Of a stretch of 64,000 nt of DNA, positions 45,624-53,767 are shown one piece after another. The stretch is from Modestobacter italicus (GTDB lineage Bacteria; Actinomycetota; Actinomycetes; Mycobacteriales; Geodermatophilaceae): contig NC_017955.1 in the NCBI RefSeq assembly GCF_000306785.1, positions 4,340,001 to 4,404,000 on the forward strand, read 5' to 3'. Each line of letters starts with the position of its first letter. Positions within the stretch are counted from its first letter, which is position 1. Position numbers and translations under genes: made by a program. Below the pieces are notes generated by a model. That model saw only the letters and a list, made by a program, of their open reading frames with translations, had not been told where the DNA came from and made no database searches.

Positions 45624-46418
45624 TCAGGCGATGTCGGCGAGCTTGCTGCGCAGGTGCAGGACGGCCTTGGTGTGCAGCTGGCAGATCCGGCTCTCGGTCA
45701 CCCCGAGGACCCGGCCGATGTCGGCCAGCGTCAGGCCCTCGAAGTAGTAGAGGCTGACGACGACCTTCTCCCGCTCGGGGAGCTGCTCGACGGCGCGGGC
45801 CAGCAGCTGCCGGGCCTCGCCGTGCTCGGCCATCGCCTGCGGGTCCAGCGCGGCGGTGTCCCGCAGCGTGTCGACCAGCCGCGGGGCGGAGCCGTCGTCG
45901 TCGACCAGCAGCTCGTCGAGGGCGACCACGTTGACCAGGGACAGCTGGCCGAGGAACTTGCGGATCTCCTCGACGTCCATGTCCATCTCGTCGGCGATCT
46001 CCTCGTCGGTCGGGCTGCGCTGGAGCTTGGCCTCCAGGGCGGCGACCGTGCGCTCGAACTGCCGGGCCTTCATCCGCACCGAGCGCGGGATCCAGTCGGT
46101 CGAGCGGAGCTCGTCGATGATGGCGCCGCGGATGCGCGCCATCGCGTAGCTCTCGAACTTGATCTCCCGGGACGGCTCGAACCGGGTGATGGCGTCGATC
46201 AGCCCGAACGTCCCGTACGAGACGAGGTCGGCCTGCTCGACGTGCGCGGGCAGGCCGCTGCCGACCCGGCCGGCGACGTACTTCACCAGCGGCGCGTAGT
46301 GCAGGATCAGCCGGTCCCGCAGGCCGGTGTCCCGCCCGTCGACGTACCGCGACCACAGGTCCGCGATGAACGCGTCCGGGTCCTCGCTGGTCAACTGGTC
46401 GACCGTCGCCTCAGACAC
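45624..46418 (-). CDS. whiG: RNA polymerase sigma factor, WhiG/FliA type
   Basis: A 264-aa sigma-70 family factor with regions 2, 3 and 4. Region 2 has [21 protein letters not shown] and [20 protein letters not shown]; region 4.2 has [30 protein letters not shown]. WhiG controls sporulation in Streptomyces; its close relative FliA controls flagella. The position near rpsB and dprA is that of whiG, but the organism may use it for motility or spores. The start is GTG 46418, with GGGGGAG upstream; GTG 46424 is also possible. It converges with DUF4262. Confidence 0.92.
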   Translation of the reverse strand: MSEATVDQLTSEDPDAFIADLWSRYVDGRDTGLRDRLILHYAPLVKYVAGRVGSGLPAHVEQADLVSYGTFGLIDAITRFEPSREIKFESYAMARIRGAIIDELRSTDWIPRSVRMKARQFERTVAALEAKLQRSPTDEEIADEMDMDVEEIRKFLGQLSLVNVVALDELLVDDDGSAPRLVDTLRDTAALDPQAMAEHGEARQLLARAVEQLPEREKVVVSLYYFEGLTLADIGRVLGVTESRICQLHTKAVLHLRSKLADIA

Positions 46419-46469
46419 GTGCACTCCCCCGCTCGACCACCAACAGCTTCTGCTCCAACGCCGTGCCCC

Positions 46470-47429
46470 TCATGCTCGCGGGTGTGCCCGGGCGTGCACC
46501 GCACGCAACCGCTCGACGGTCACGTGCGTGTAGACCTGCGTCGTCGCGAGGCTAGCGTGACCCAGCAGCTCCTGGACGCTGCGGAGGTCGGCACCGCCCT
46601 CCAGGACGTGCGTCGCCGCCGAGTGTCGCAGCCCGTGCGGACCGACGTCGGGCACCCCCGGGGCGGCGGCGACCGCCGCGTGCACCACCCGGCGGGCCTC
46701 CCGTGCGTCGAGCCGGCCGCCGCGCACGCCCAGCAGCAGCGCCGGCCCGCTGGTCGGGGTGGCCAGCACGGGGCGGCCCGCGCTCAGCCACTGCTCCAGG
46801 GCCGCCGCGGCGGGTGCGCCGAAGGGCACGCTGCGCTCCTTGCGGCCCTTGCCCAGCACCCGCAGCAGCCGCCGGCCGCGGTCGACGTCGTCGACGTCCA
46901 GGCCGACCAGCTCCCCCACCCGCACCCCGCTGGCGTACAGCAGCTCGACGACCAGCACGTTGCGCAGCCGCAGGGCGGCCTCGGCCGGCTGCTCGTCCTC
47001 GGCCGGCGGCGCGGTGGCCTGGTCGAGGACCGCGCGCGCCTGGTCGGCGCCCAGGACGCCGGGCAGGGTGCGGTGGGCGCGCGGGCTGGACAGCCGGAGG
47101 CCGACGTCCTCGCCGACCTGGCCGGTGCGGCGCAGGTGCGCGGTGAAGGAGCGGGCCGAGGCGGCGCGCCGGGCGGTGGTCGACCGGCTGTCCCCGCGGG
47201 CGCGGCCCTGGGCGAGCCAGCTGCGCAACGTCGCCAGGTCCAGGTCGGCGACGGTGCCCCCGCTGCGCCGGACGAGGTGGTCCAGCAGCGAGACGACGTC
47301 CCCGACGTAGCCCCGGACCGTGTGCTCGGAGAGGTCCCGCTGCAGGCGCAGGTGCTCCTCCCAGCCCTCCAGCGGCTCGGTGAGCGCAGGCGGCAGCGCC
47401 GCGCGCAGCTCAGCGGTCCCGGTGGCCAT
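46470..47429 (-). CDS. xerC: tyrosine recombinase XerC
   Basis: Resolves chromosome dimers at dif with a partner recombinase. 319 aa. The SAM-like N-terminal domain ([22 protein letters not shown]) is followed by the catalytic domain: Arg in SGVRVGEL (about residue 170), Lys in GKGRKER, HxxR in [12 protein letters not shown], and the Tyr in [15 protein letters not shown]. All catalytic residues are present. It lies between whiG and dprA, the usual actinobacterial site for xerC. Confidence 0.93.
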   Translation of the reverse strand: MATGTAELRAALPPALTEPLEGWEEHLRLQRDLSEHTVRGYVGDVVSLLDHLVRRSGGTVADLDLATLRSWLAQGRARGDSRSTTARRAASARSFTAHLRRTGQVGEDVGLRLSSPRAHRTLPGVLGADQARAVLDQATAPPAEDEQPAEAALRLRNVLVVELLYASGVRVGELVGLDVDDVDRGRRLLRVLGKGRKERSVPFGAPAAAALEQWLSAGRPVLATPTSGPALLLGVRGGRLDAREARRVVHAAVAAAPGVPDVGPHGLRHSAATHVLEGGADLRSVQELLGHASLATTQVYTHVTVERLRAVHARAHPRA

Positions 47430-47510
47430 GGCCGCAGCCTGCGTCGGCGGAGGCCGCGGGTCAACGTGCCGCGCCGGGGACCGGTTGCGCGCAACCTCTC
47501 GCCTGCCCGG

Positions 47511-47800
47511 TCACCGCCCCCCACGTCGGGCGCCGGCGATCCGCCAGCCGGTGCCCGTCCACTCCACGAGCTCGTGGACCTCGAGCACCGGCAGCACCCG
47601 CAGGACGTCGACCACGTCGCAGCCGGCCACCGCGGCCGGCCGCTCCGGCGGCACCCCGGTGCGCACCGGACAGGCGTCCAGCACCCGGCGGGCGAGGTCG
47701 GACGACGAGTCGCGGTGAACCCGGCCCGGCCGGGGGCTCGGCAGAGCGCGTCGATCAGCCGGTTCAGGACCAGGGAGCGGTGGGTGCGCGGAGCGTCCGT
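47511..47800 (-). pseudogene. dprA: decayed fragment of a second dprA copy
   Basis: This minus-strand piece repeats the 3' end of the neighbouring dprA. ARRVLDACPVRTGVPPERPAAVAGCDVVDVLRVLP and LEVHELVEWTGTGWR match the intact gene residue for residue with few changes, at roughly 85% nucleotide identity by eye. Upstream of it, in another frame, HRSLVLNRLIDALC matches the dprA HRFLVRNRLIAALT region. The roughly 110 residues between them in intact DprA are missing, and the frames differ. It is therefore a dprA copy with an internal deletion and frameshift. The upstream limit near 47800 is approximate. A Rid gene separates it from intact dprA. Confidence 0.8.
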
Positions 47801-47925
47801 CGCGGCGGGCGGGTCGGCCTGCCGCGACGCAGGCCGGTCGTGTGCCCCTGCCGAGAACTGTCGGACCTCTGCGCTGTGCTGGCGGCCCCGCCGGCACCGG
47901 CCGGCGGACTCCTCGAGGAGGCCCC

Positions 47926-48333
47926 ATGAGCGTGCAGCTGATCAACCCCGACGGACTGCTGGAGCCCGAGGGCTACGCGCACATGGCCCTCACCACCGGT
48001 GCCCGGACGGTCTACCTCTCGGGGCAGGTGGCCAGGAACGCCGCCGGCGAGCCGGTCGGCGCCGGCGACCTGGCCGCCCAGGTGGAGCAGGCCTACTCCA
48101 ACGTGGCGACCGCGCTGGCCGCCGTGGGCGGGTCCTTCGCGGACATCGCCAAGCTGACCGTCTACGTCGTCGACTGGGCCCCCGCCAAGATGGCCGAGCT
48201 CGTCACGGGTGCGACCCGCGTCGCCGAACGGCTGGGGATCGACCCGGTGAGGCCGACCACGCTGATCGGTGTGGCGGCCCTCGGCGAGCCGGACATGCTC
48301 GTGGAGGTCGAGGCGGTCGCCGTGCTCGACTGA
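47926..48333 (+). CDS. Rid family (YjgF/YER057c/UK114) protein
   Basis: A 135-aa protein of the Rid superfamily: YAHMALTTGARTVYLSGQVARNAAG, and QVEQAYSNVATALAAVGGSFADIAKLTVYVVDW. RidA enzymes deaminate 2-aminoacrylate and need an Arg in PAR(S/T); here the equivalent stretch reads DPVRPTTLIGVAAL, with Pro where that Arg is expected, so it may belong to another Rid subgroup. AGGAGG precedes ATG 47926. It is the only plus-strand gene inside the dprA-xerC block and lies between intact dprA and the dprA fragment. Confidence 0.88.
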   Translation: MSVQLINPDGLLEPEGYAHMALTTGARTVYLSGQVARNAAGEPVGAGDLAAQVEQAYSNVATALAAVGGSFADIAKLTVYVVDWAPAKMAELVTGATRVAERLGIDPVRPTTLIGVAALGEPDMLVEVEAVAVLD

Positions 48334-48338
48334 CCGGC

Positions 48339-49547
48339 TCACGGTGCCAGGCGACCGGCAGGCGGCTCCCGGCGGACCCGCCAGCCGGTACCGGTCCACT
48401 CCACCAGGTCGTGCAGCTCCAGCACGGGCAGCACCCGCAGCACGTCGACCACCTCGCACCCGGCGACGGCAGCCAGCCGTTCCGGCGGCACCCCGATGCG
48501 CACCGGACAGGCGTCGAGCACCCGCCGGGCGATGTCGGACAACGAGTCGCGCGGTGAGCCGGGCCGCTCGGCCGGCGTCGCGAGGTCCTCTCCCAGCCGG
48601 CCGACCTCCTGGAGCACCTGCGCGGCGCTCGTCACCAGGACCGCGTGCCGGTCGGCGTCGCGAGCGCGCAGCAGCTCGTGGCAGCCGACGGACATGGCGG
48701 AGGTGACCGGTCCGGGCACCACCATCACGCTCTTGCCCAGGTCACGCGCCCGGTTCGCGGTGGCCTGCGCGCCCGACCGGGCGGCCGCCTCCACCACGAC
48801 GGTGCCCCGGGTCAGGGCAGCGATCAGCCGGTTGCGGACCAGGAACCGGTGCTGCAGGGGCGCGCAGCCGGGGGGCCACTCGCTGACCAGCAGACCGTCG
48901 TCGAGCACCCGGGTGAACAGGGTGGAGTGCGCGCTGGGGTAGGCGCGGTCGATCCCGCAGGCGAGGACGGCGACCGTCGCGGCCCCGGCAGACAGCGAGC
49001 CGCGGTGGGCCGCCGCGTCGATGCCGAACGCGCCCCCGGACACCGTCGTCCAGCCCTGCTGCCCCAGCCCGTGCGCCAGCTCGGCGGCGACGTGCTCGCC
49101 GTACGCGGTGGAGGCCCGCGACCCGACCAGGGCCACCGACCGGTCGACCAGCTCGTCCAGCGGTCGGTCCCCGCGCACCCACAGCGCCACCGGCGGGACC
49201 AGGGCCGCCGTGCGATCGGGCTGCTCCCGGCGCACGGTCGGCAGGTCGTGCGCGGTGAGGGTCAGGCAGTGCAGGGCCACGGCCGGCCACTCGTCGTCCT
49301 CGGGGACGACCAGCCGCCCGCCGCAGCGGTCGGCCCGGTGGAGGTCCTCCTCGCTCAGGTCCGCTCCGGCACGGCGACCGGCCAGCGCCTGGACCTCTGC
49401 GGGTGCGCTCCCCCGGAGCAGCGACTGCACGGCCGCCACGGGGCCGGTGCGCTCGACGAACCGCCACACGTCCACCGATCCCGGTTCGAACGCCCGGGAC
49501 AGCCAGGCACGCGCGCGACGGACCCCCGGATCCGCGACCAGGCTCAT
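48339..49547 (-). CDS. dprA: DNA-processing protein DprA (Smf)
   Basis: Loads RecA on single-stranded DNA in transformation. 402 aa. The Rossmann core has SVALVGSRASTAYG, TVSGGAFGIDAAAHRG, PSAHSTLF, QHRFLVRNRLIAAL and VVEAAARSGA. A winged-helix domain ends it (ARRVLDACPVRIG to EWTGTGWR). The gene overlaps the ComM-like gene by 4 nt and is intact. The Rid gene is convergent with its 3' end, 5 nt away. Confidence 0.94.
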   Translation of the reverse strand: MSLVADPGVRRARAWLSRAFEPGSVDVWRFVERTGPVAAVQSLLRGSAPAEVQALAGRRAGADLSEEDLHRADRCGGRLVVPEDDEWPAVALHCLTLTAHDLPTVRREQPDRTAALVPPVALWVRGDRPLDELVDRSVALVGSRASTAYGEHVAAELAHGLGQQGWTTVSGGAFGIDAAAHRGSLSAGAATVAVLACGIDRAYPSAHSTLFTRVLDDGLLVSEWPPGCAPLQHRFLVRNRLIAALTRGTVVVEAAARSGAQATANRARDLGKSVMVVPGPVTSAMSVGCHELLRARDADRHAVLVTSAAQVLQEVGRLGEDLATPAERPGSPRDSLSDIARRVLDACPVRIGVPPERLAAVAGCEVVDVLRVLPVLELHDLVEWTGTGWRVRREPPAGRLAP

Positions 49548-51064
49548 GCCGCAGCCCGCTGCAGTCGCATGCCCAGCGCCTCGGCCACCTGATCAGCTCC
49601 CGGCGTGCTCACGCCGGCGAGGTCGGCCAGCGTCCAGGCCACCCGCAGCACGCGGTCGAAGCCGCGCACCGACAGCGAGCCCCGCTCCAGGGCCCGCTCG
49701 GCCAGCGCCAGCGAGCCGCGGGCGATCGGCCAGCGCTCGCGCAGCAGCCGCCCAGGGACCTGGCTGTTGAGGGTGAGCCCGGTGCCGGCCATCCGCTCGA
49801 CGGCCGTGGCCCGAGCCGTGCGCACGCGCGCGGCCACCGCAGCGCTCGGCTCCGGTGACCCGGTGCCGTCGAGCCACGCAGCACGGGTGACCGACGGGAG
49901 CTCGACCCGCAGGTCGATGCGGTCCAGCAGCGGCCCGGACAGCCGGGACTGGTAGCGGCGCCGCTCCAGCGCGCTGCAGGTGCAGGCGGTGTCCCCGGCC
50001 GCGCTGGCGCACGGGCAGGGGTTGGCCGCCAGCACCAGCTGGGCCCGGCAGGGGAAGGTCGCCGAGCCGTTGGCCCGGTGGATGGTCACCGATCCGCGTT
50101 CCAGCGGCTGGCGGAGCGTGTCCAGCACCGTCCGGGGGAACTCCGGCGCCTCGTCGAGGAACAGCACACCGCGGTGCGCCCGGCACAGGGCGCCCGGCCG
50201 GATCTGCCCCGACCCGCCGCCGACCAGCGCGGCCATGGTGGCCGAGTGGTGCGGGGACTCGAACGTCGGGCGGGTGACCAGCGGCGCACCGGGCGGGAGC
50301 GTGCCGGCGATCGAGGCGATCGCGGTGACCTCCAGGGCGGCCTGCTCGTCGAGCGGCGGCAGCAGCCCGGGCAGCCGCTCGGCCAGCATGGTCTTGCCCG
50401 CGCCCGGCGGGCCGCTCAGGAACAGGTGGTGCCCGCCGGCGGCGGCCACCTCGACGGCCCGCCGCCCGGCGGCCTGCCCGACCACGTCGGCCAGGTCCGG
50501 GCCCGGCGGCAGCGGTGCCGGCGCGGCCCGGACGTGCGCCGGGATCCGCGTGCGGCCGGCCAGGTGGGCGACGACCTGGCCGAGGGTGGCGGCACCGAGG
50601 ACCTCGATGCCCTCCACCAGGCCCGCCTCGTCGGCGTTGTCCTGCGGGACGACGACGCACCGGTGCCCGGCCGCGACCGCCGCGAGGACCGCCGGGAGCA
50701 CGCCCCGCACCGCCCGCAGCGAGCCGTCGAGGCCGAGCTCGCCGAGCAGCACCAGGTCGCGCACGGCGGCCGCGGGCAGCACCTCGGCCCCGGCGAGCAC
50801 GGCGACGGCGAGCGCCAGGTCGAACCCGCTGCCCTGCTTGGGCATGGCCGCAGGCGAGAGCCCGATGGTCACCCGGCGCAGCGGGAAGACGTACCCGGTG
50901 TTGACCACCGCGGCCCGCACCCGGTCCACCGACTGCCGCACCACCGCGTCGGGCAGCCCGACCAGCACCACCGTGGGCACCCCGGCGGCGAGGTCGACCT
51001 CCACCTCGACCATCGCGCCCCGGACCCCGGCGAGCCCCACCGACCACGTGCGTGCCAGCGCCAT
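49544..51064 (-). CDS. comM: Mg chelatase-like AAA+ ATPase (ComM/YifB)
   Basis: A 506-aa protein. The N-terminal part is a Lon-C/S5-like domain (VGLPDAVVRQSVDRVRAAV). The AAA+ core has Walker A GPPGAGKT, Walker B GVLFLDEAPEF, and a four-Cys insertion (NPCPCASAAGDTACTC). The C-terminal Mg-chelatase part has GFDRVLRVAWTLADLAG. ComM aids branch migration in transformation. The gene lies between yraN and dprA and is coupled to both: TGATG with yraN (1-nt overlap) and ATGA with dprA. Confidence 0.93.
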   Translation of the reverse strand: MALARTWSVGLAGVRGAMVEVEVDLAAGVPTVVLVGLPDAVVRQSVDRVRAAVVNTGYVFPLRRVTIGLSPAAMPKQGSGFDLALAVAVLAGAEVLPAAAVRDLVLLGELGLDGSLRAVRGVLPAVLAAVAAGHRCVVVPQDNADEAGLVEGIEVLGAATLGQVVAHLAGRTRIPAHVRAAPAPLPPGPDLADVVGQAAGRRAVEVAAAGGHHLFLSGPPGAGKTMLAERLPGLLPPLDEQAALEVTAIASIAGTLPPGAPLVTRPTFESPHHSATMAALVGGGSGQIRPGALCRAHRGVLFLDEAPEFPRTVLDTLRQPLERGSVTIHRANGSATFPCRAQLVLAANPCPCASAAGDTACTCSALERRRYQSRLSGPLLDRIDLRVELPSVTRAAWLDGTGSPEPSAAVAARVRTARATAVERMAGTGLTLNSQVPGRLLRERWPIARGSLALAERALERGSLSVRGFDRVLRVAWTLADLAGVSTPGADQVAEALGMRLQRAAA

Positions 51065-51444
51065 CAGAACGCGTTCCGCAGGTGCGTCACCCGGACGGGG
51101 CCGGCGTCGGGGACGTGCACCCCGACGACGTCGAAGCGGAGGTCGGGCGCGTGGTGGTCGTGGGCGGCCAGCCAGGCCTGGGCCAGCCGGCGCAGCCTCC
51201 GCCGCTTCGCCGCGGTGACCGCCTCGGCCGGCGGGCCGAAGCCGGTGCCCCGACGCGTCTTCACCTCGCAGAACACCAACGCGTCGCCCTCCCGGGCGAC
51301 GACGTCGAGCTCGCCCTCCCGGCAGCGCCAGTTGCGGCCCAGGACCTGCAGCCCGGCGTCGGTCAGCGCCCGGACGGCGACGCGCTCGCCGTAGGCGCCG
51401 AGGGCGGCGCGGTGGTCCGGCGGGGTGTTCTGCGGAGTCGGCAC
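51064..51444 (-). CDS. YraN/UPF0102 endonuclease-like protein
   Basis: A 126-aa protein. GRNWRCREGELDVVAREGDALVFCEVKTRRG is the PD-(D/E)XK-like nuclease core (E-x-D and E-V-K). The GTG start is at 51444. The gene belongs to the yraN-comM-dprA block and overlaps comM by 1 nt. The biological role is unknown. Confidence 0.9.
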   Translation of the reverse strand: MPTPQNTPPDHRAALGAYGERVAVRALTDAGLQVLGRNWRCREGELDVVAREGDALVFCEVKTRRGTGFGPPAEAVTAAKRRRLRRLAQAWLAAHDHHAPDLRFDVVGVHVPDAGPVRVTHLRNAF

Positions 51445-51582
51445 CCGTCGACCGTCCCGGGCGGGCGGGCCCCGGCACCAGGGGCGCCGGCCGGGTTGTG
51501 GACGGAGCCCGCTGCTGTGGACGACGCGGAGCGCGCCGCGGTCAGGACCGGTCAGGCTGCCCGGGTGGACGGCCGAGGACGA

Positions 51583-51903
51583 TCAGGGCAGGCGGGGCTG
51601 CTCGGGCAGCTCGAGGTCGGGCTTGTCCAGCTCCTCGACGTTGACGTCCTTGAACGTCACCACCCGCACGTTCTTCACGAACCGGGCCGGGCGGTACATG
51701 TCCCACACCCAGGCGTCGGAGAGCTTCAGCTCGAAGAACACCTCACCGCCGGCGTCGCGGACCTGCAGGTCGACGCTGTTCGCCAGGTAGAAGCGCCGCT
51801 CGGTCTCCACCACGTAGGAGAACTGGCGGACGATGTCCTTGTACTCGCGATAGAGCTGGAGCTCCATCTCGGTCTCGTACTTCTCGAGGTCCTCGGTGCT
51901 CAT
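51583..51903 (-). CDS. DUF2469 protein
   Basis: A 106-aa acidic protein (MSTEDLEKYETEMELQLYREY, DAWVWDMYRPARFVKNVRV). DUF2469 is conserved in actinobacteria between rnhB and yraN. Function unknown. The ATG start overlaps the rnhB stop by 4 nt (ATGA). A gap of 138 nt without a gene follows to yraN. Confidence 0.9.
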   Translation of the reverse strand: MSTEDLEKYETEMELQLYREYKDIVRQFSYVVETERRFYLANSVDLQVRDAGGEVFFELKLSDAWVWDMYRPARFVKNVRVVTFKDVNVEELDKPDLELPEQPRLP

Positions 51904-52740
51904 CGCGCGTGCTCCATCGGTGCCGGGGACATCAGTGCTGGGACGTCGGTGCTGGTCGGTCGGTGCTGGGCCGCAGGTGCGGGGACCTCAGCCCTGCGGA
52001 GGTCGGGTTCCCGCACATCATCGTGCATGCCCGCCCCGCCGGACAGGGCGACTCCGCGTGCGGCGTGTGCCGCCCGCGCGCGGGCGACGTTGACGAACCG
52101 CATCCGGTGCTCCGGGCAGGGCCCGTGCTCGTCCAGCGCCGCGCTGTGCGCGTCGGTGATGTACCCCTTGTGCTCGGCGAACCCGTAGTGCGGGAACCGC
52201 TCGTGCAGCTCGAGCATCATCCGGTCCCGGCTGACCTTGGCGAGCACGGAGGCGGCCGCCACGCACGCGGCCACCCGGTCGCCCTTCCACACCGCGAGGG
52301 ACGGCTGGGCCAGGCCGCTGACCGGGAAGCCGTCGGTGAGCACGTAGTCCGGTGCCACGTCCATCCCGCGTACCGCCCGGCGGAGCGCCTCGATGTTCGT
52401 CACGTGCATGCCCCGGGCGTCCAGGTCCCCCACCGGGATCGCCACGACCGACCAGGCCACGGCCCGGTCGAGCACCTCGGCGTAGACCTCGTCACGGGTC
52501 GCGGGGGTGAGCAGCTTGGAGTCCGCCAGCCCGGGCACCCGGCCGCGGCGACCGGCGGGCAGCACGCACGCGGCGGCGACCAGCGGGCCGGCGCACGCGC
52601 CGCGGCCGGCCCCCTTGTGCGGCGGCGATCGCCGCGAAGCCCCGGCGGCGCAGCGAGCGTTCCATCGCCCAGAGGTCGTCGGGGGCCTCGTCGTCGGTCC
52701 GGCGCGAGCGGGGTGCAGCGGGAGCAGAGCGGGCAGCCAT
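51900..52740 (-). pseudogene. rnhB: ribonuclease HII, frame broken and active-site pair lost
   Basis: RNase HII removes ribonucleotides from DNA. Translation from ATG 52740 gives a normal N-terminus (DDEAPDDLWAMERSLRRRGFAAIA) to about residue 39. The rest of the protein, ACAGPLVAAACVLP to the stop at 51900, continues in the next frame with family features intact: VLTDGF, VWKGDRVAACVAAASVLAKV, and YGFAEHKGYITDAH. At 52611-52623 the expected GVDEAGRG is replaced. In the downstream frame it reads HKGAGRG, so both active-site residues Asp and Glu of DEAGRG are gone, and 1 nt is inserted. The stop still overlaps DUF2469 by 4 nt. A read or assembly error is possible but would need several changes. 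Confidence 0.75.
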
Positions 52741-52804
52741 CGCCTGCCGACACTACGTCGGGGGGACGACGCCCGGGCCACCGCTCCGCCCGCACCCGGG
52801 ACGA

Positions 52805-52844
52805 CCACGAGCCGGTCCGCGGGGGAACGGGGACCGGCTCGTGG
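52805..52844 (-). terminator. 14-bp hairpin upstream of rnhB (1 of 3)
   Basis: Perfect 14-bp inverted repeat: CCACGAGCCGGTCC at 52805-52818 pairs with 52831-52844 around a 12-nt loop. It is one of three hairpins in the 52741-52964 gap between the response regulator stop and the rnhB start. Confidence 0.6.
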
Positions 52845-52851
52845 CGGCCTG

Positions 52852-52874
52852 CGGGACGGCGGAGCGCCGTCCCG
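52852..52874 (-). terminator. 9-bp hairpin (2 of 3)
   Basis: Perfect 9-bp stem: CGGGACGGC at 52852-52860 with 52866-52874, loop GGAGC. It is stacked between the two longer hairpins of the same gap. Confidence 0.5.
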
Positions 52875-52912
52875 GCCGGCCCACCGGGACGCGCGGTCCC
52901 GGCAGTGGGGGC

Positions 52913-52947
52913 CGGCCCGGGCGCCGCATGACCAGGCGCCCGGGCCG
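52913..52947 (-). terminator. 13-bp hairpin after response regulator (3 of 3)
   Basis: Perfect 13-bp stem (CGGCCCGGGCGCC, 52913-52925, with 52935-52947), 17 nt after the response regulator stop. Its position makes it the most likely terminator of the three. Confidence 0.7.
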
Positions 52948-52964
52948 ACGAGGGTCCCGCCGGC

Positions 52965-53669
52965 TCAGCAGCCGGCGGAGGTCAGGGTGGCGGCGCTGCA
53001 GGTGCAGGTGCCGCCGTTGCGGGCGGACAGGACCAGCGACACCGCGTGCGCGCGGTCCCGGGCACCCAGCTTGCGCAGGATGGCCTTGACGTGGGACTTG
53101 ACGGTGTCCTCGGAGATGAACAGCGCCTTGCCGATCGCCCGGTTGGACTGGCCCTGGATCAGCTCGTCGAGCACGTCGGACTCGCGGCGGGTCAGCGGCA
53201 CCTCCGGGGTCAGCTCCCGGGACACCGGCACCTCCCCGGCCTCGCCGCGGCGGATCTGCGGGTCGACCACGGTGCGCCCGGCGCGGGCGGCCAGCACCGC
53301 CCAGCCCAGCAGCGTCGGGGAGGTGTTCATCAGCAGGTAGCCGCGCACCCCGGCGGCCAGCGCCTCGTTGACCACGGCCGGGTCCTCGGAGGTGGCCACG
53401 GCGACGATGGCGATCTGGGGGTAGCGGCGGCGCAGGTCCCGGCAGGCGTCCAGCGTCGCCGCCCGGCCGGTGCCCAGCTCCACGATGACCGCGTCGGGGC
53501 GGGCGGTCTCGGCCAGGGTCAGCGCCCGCCGCGGCTCACCGGGGGTGCCCACCGCCTGCAGACCGGCGGTCTCGTCGACCATGCCGATCAGGCCACGGCG
53601 CAGGACCGGGGCGTCGGCGAGGACGAGGACGCGGGTGACGCCTCGCGTGGTCGCCAGAGGAGTGGACAC
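52965..53669 (-). CDS. LuxR-family response regulator with degenerate receiver domain
   Basis: A 234-aa DNA-binding regulator of NarL/FixJ type. The C-terminal HTH is complete: LTRRESDVLDELIQGQSNRAIGKALFISEDTVKSHVKAILRKLG. The receiver domain lacks key residues: the first Asp of the acidic pair is Ala (VLADAP), the phosphorylated Asp is Glu (VIVELGTG), and the Lys is Met (GYLLMNT). It probably acts without phosphorylation. The last 15 residues carry three Cys (TCTCS, AGC). No histidine kinase is nearby. The start is GTG 53669 after GGAGAG; ATG 53708 is an alternative. Confidence 0.85.
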   Translation of the reverse strand: MSTPLATTRGVTRVLVLADAPVLRRGLIGMVDETAGLQAVGTPGEPRRALTLAETARPDAVIVELGTGRAATLDACRDLRRRYPQIAIVAVATSEDPAVVNEALAAGVRGYLLMNTSPTLLGWAVLAARAGRTVVDPQIRRGEAGEVPVSRELTPEVPLTRRESDVLDELIQGQSNRAIGKALFISEDTVKSHVKAILRKLGARDRAHAVSLVLSARNGGTCTCSAATLTSAGC

Positions 53670-53767
53670 AGGTGACTCTCCGTTCGAGATCCGATGACGT
53701 GCTGTCATGGTCATCGGACGGGTGAACGGACTCCTTGAACAACTCCCCCGGCGGGCCCGCCGCAGCG

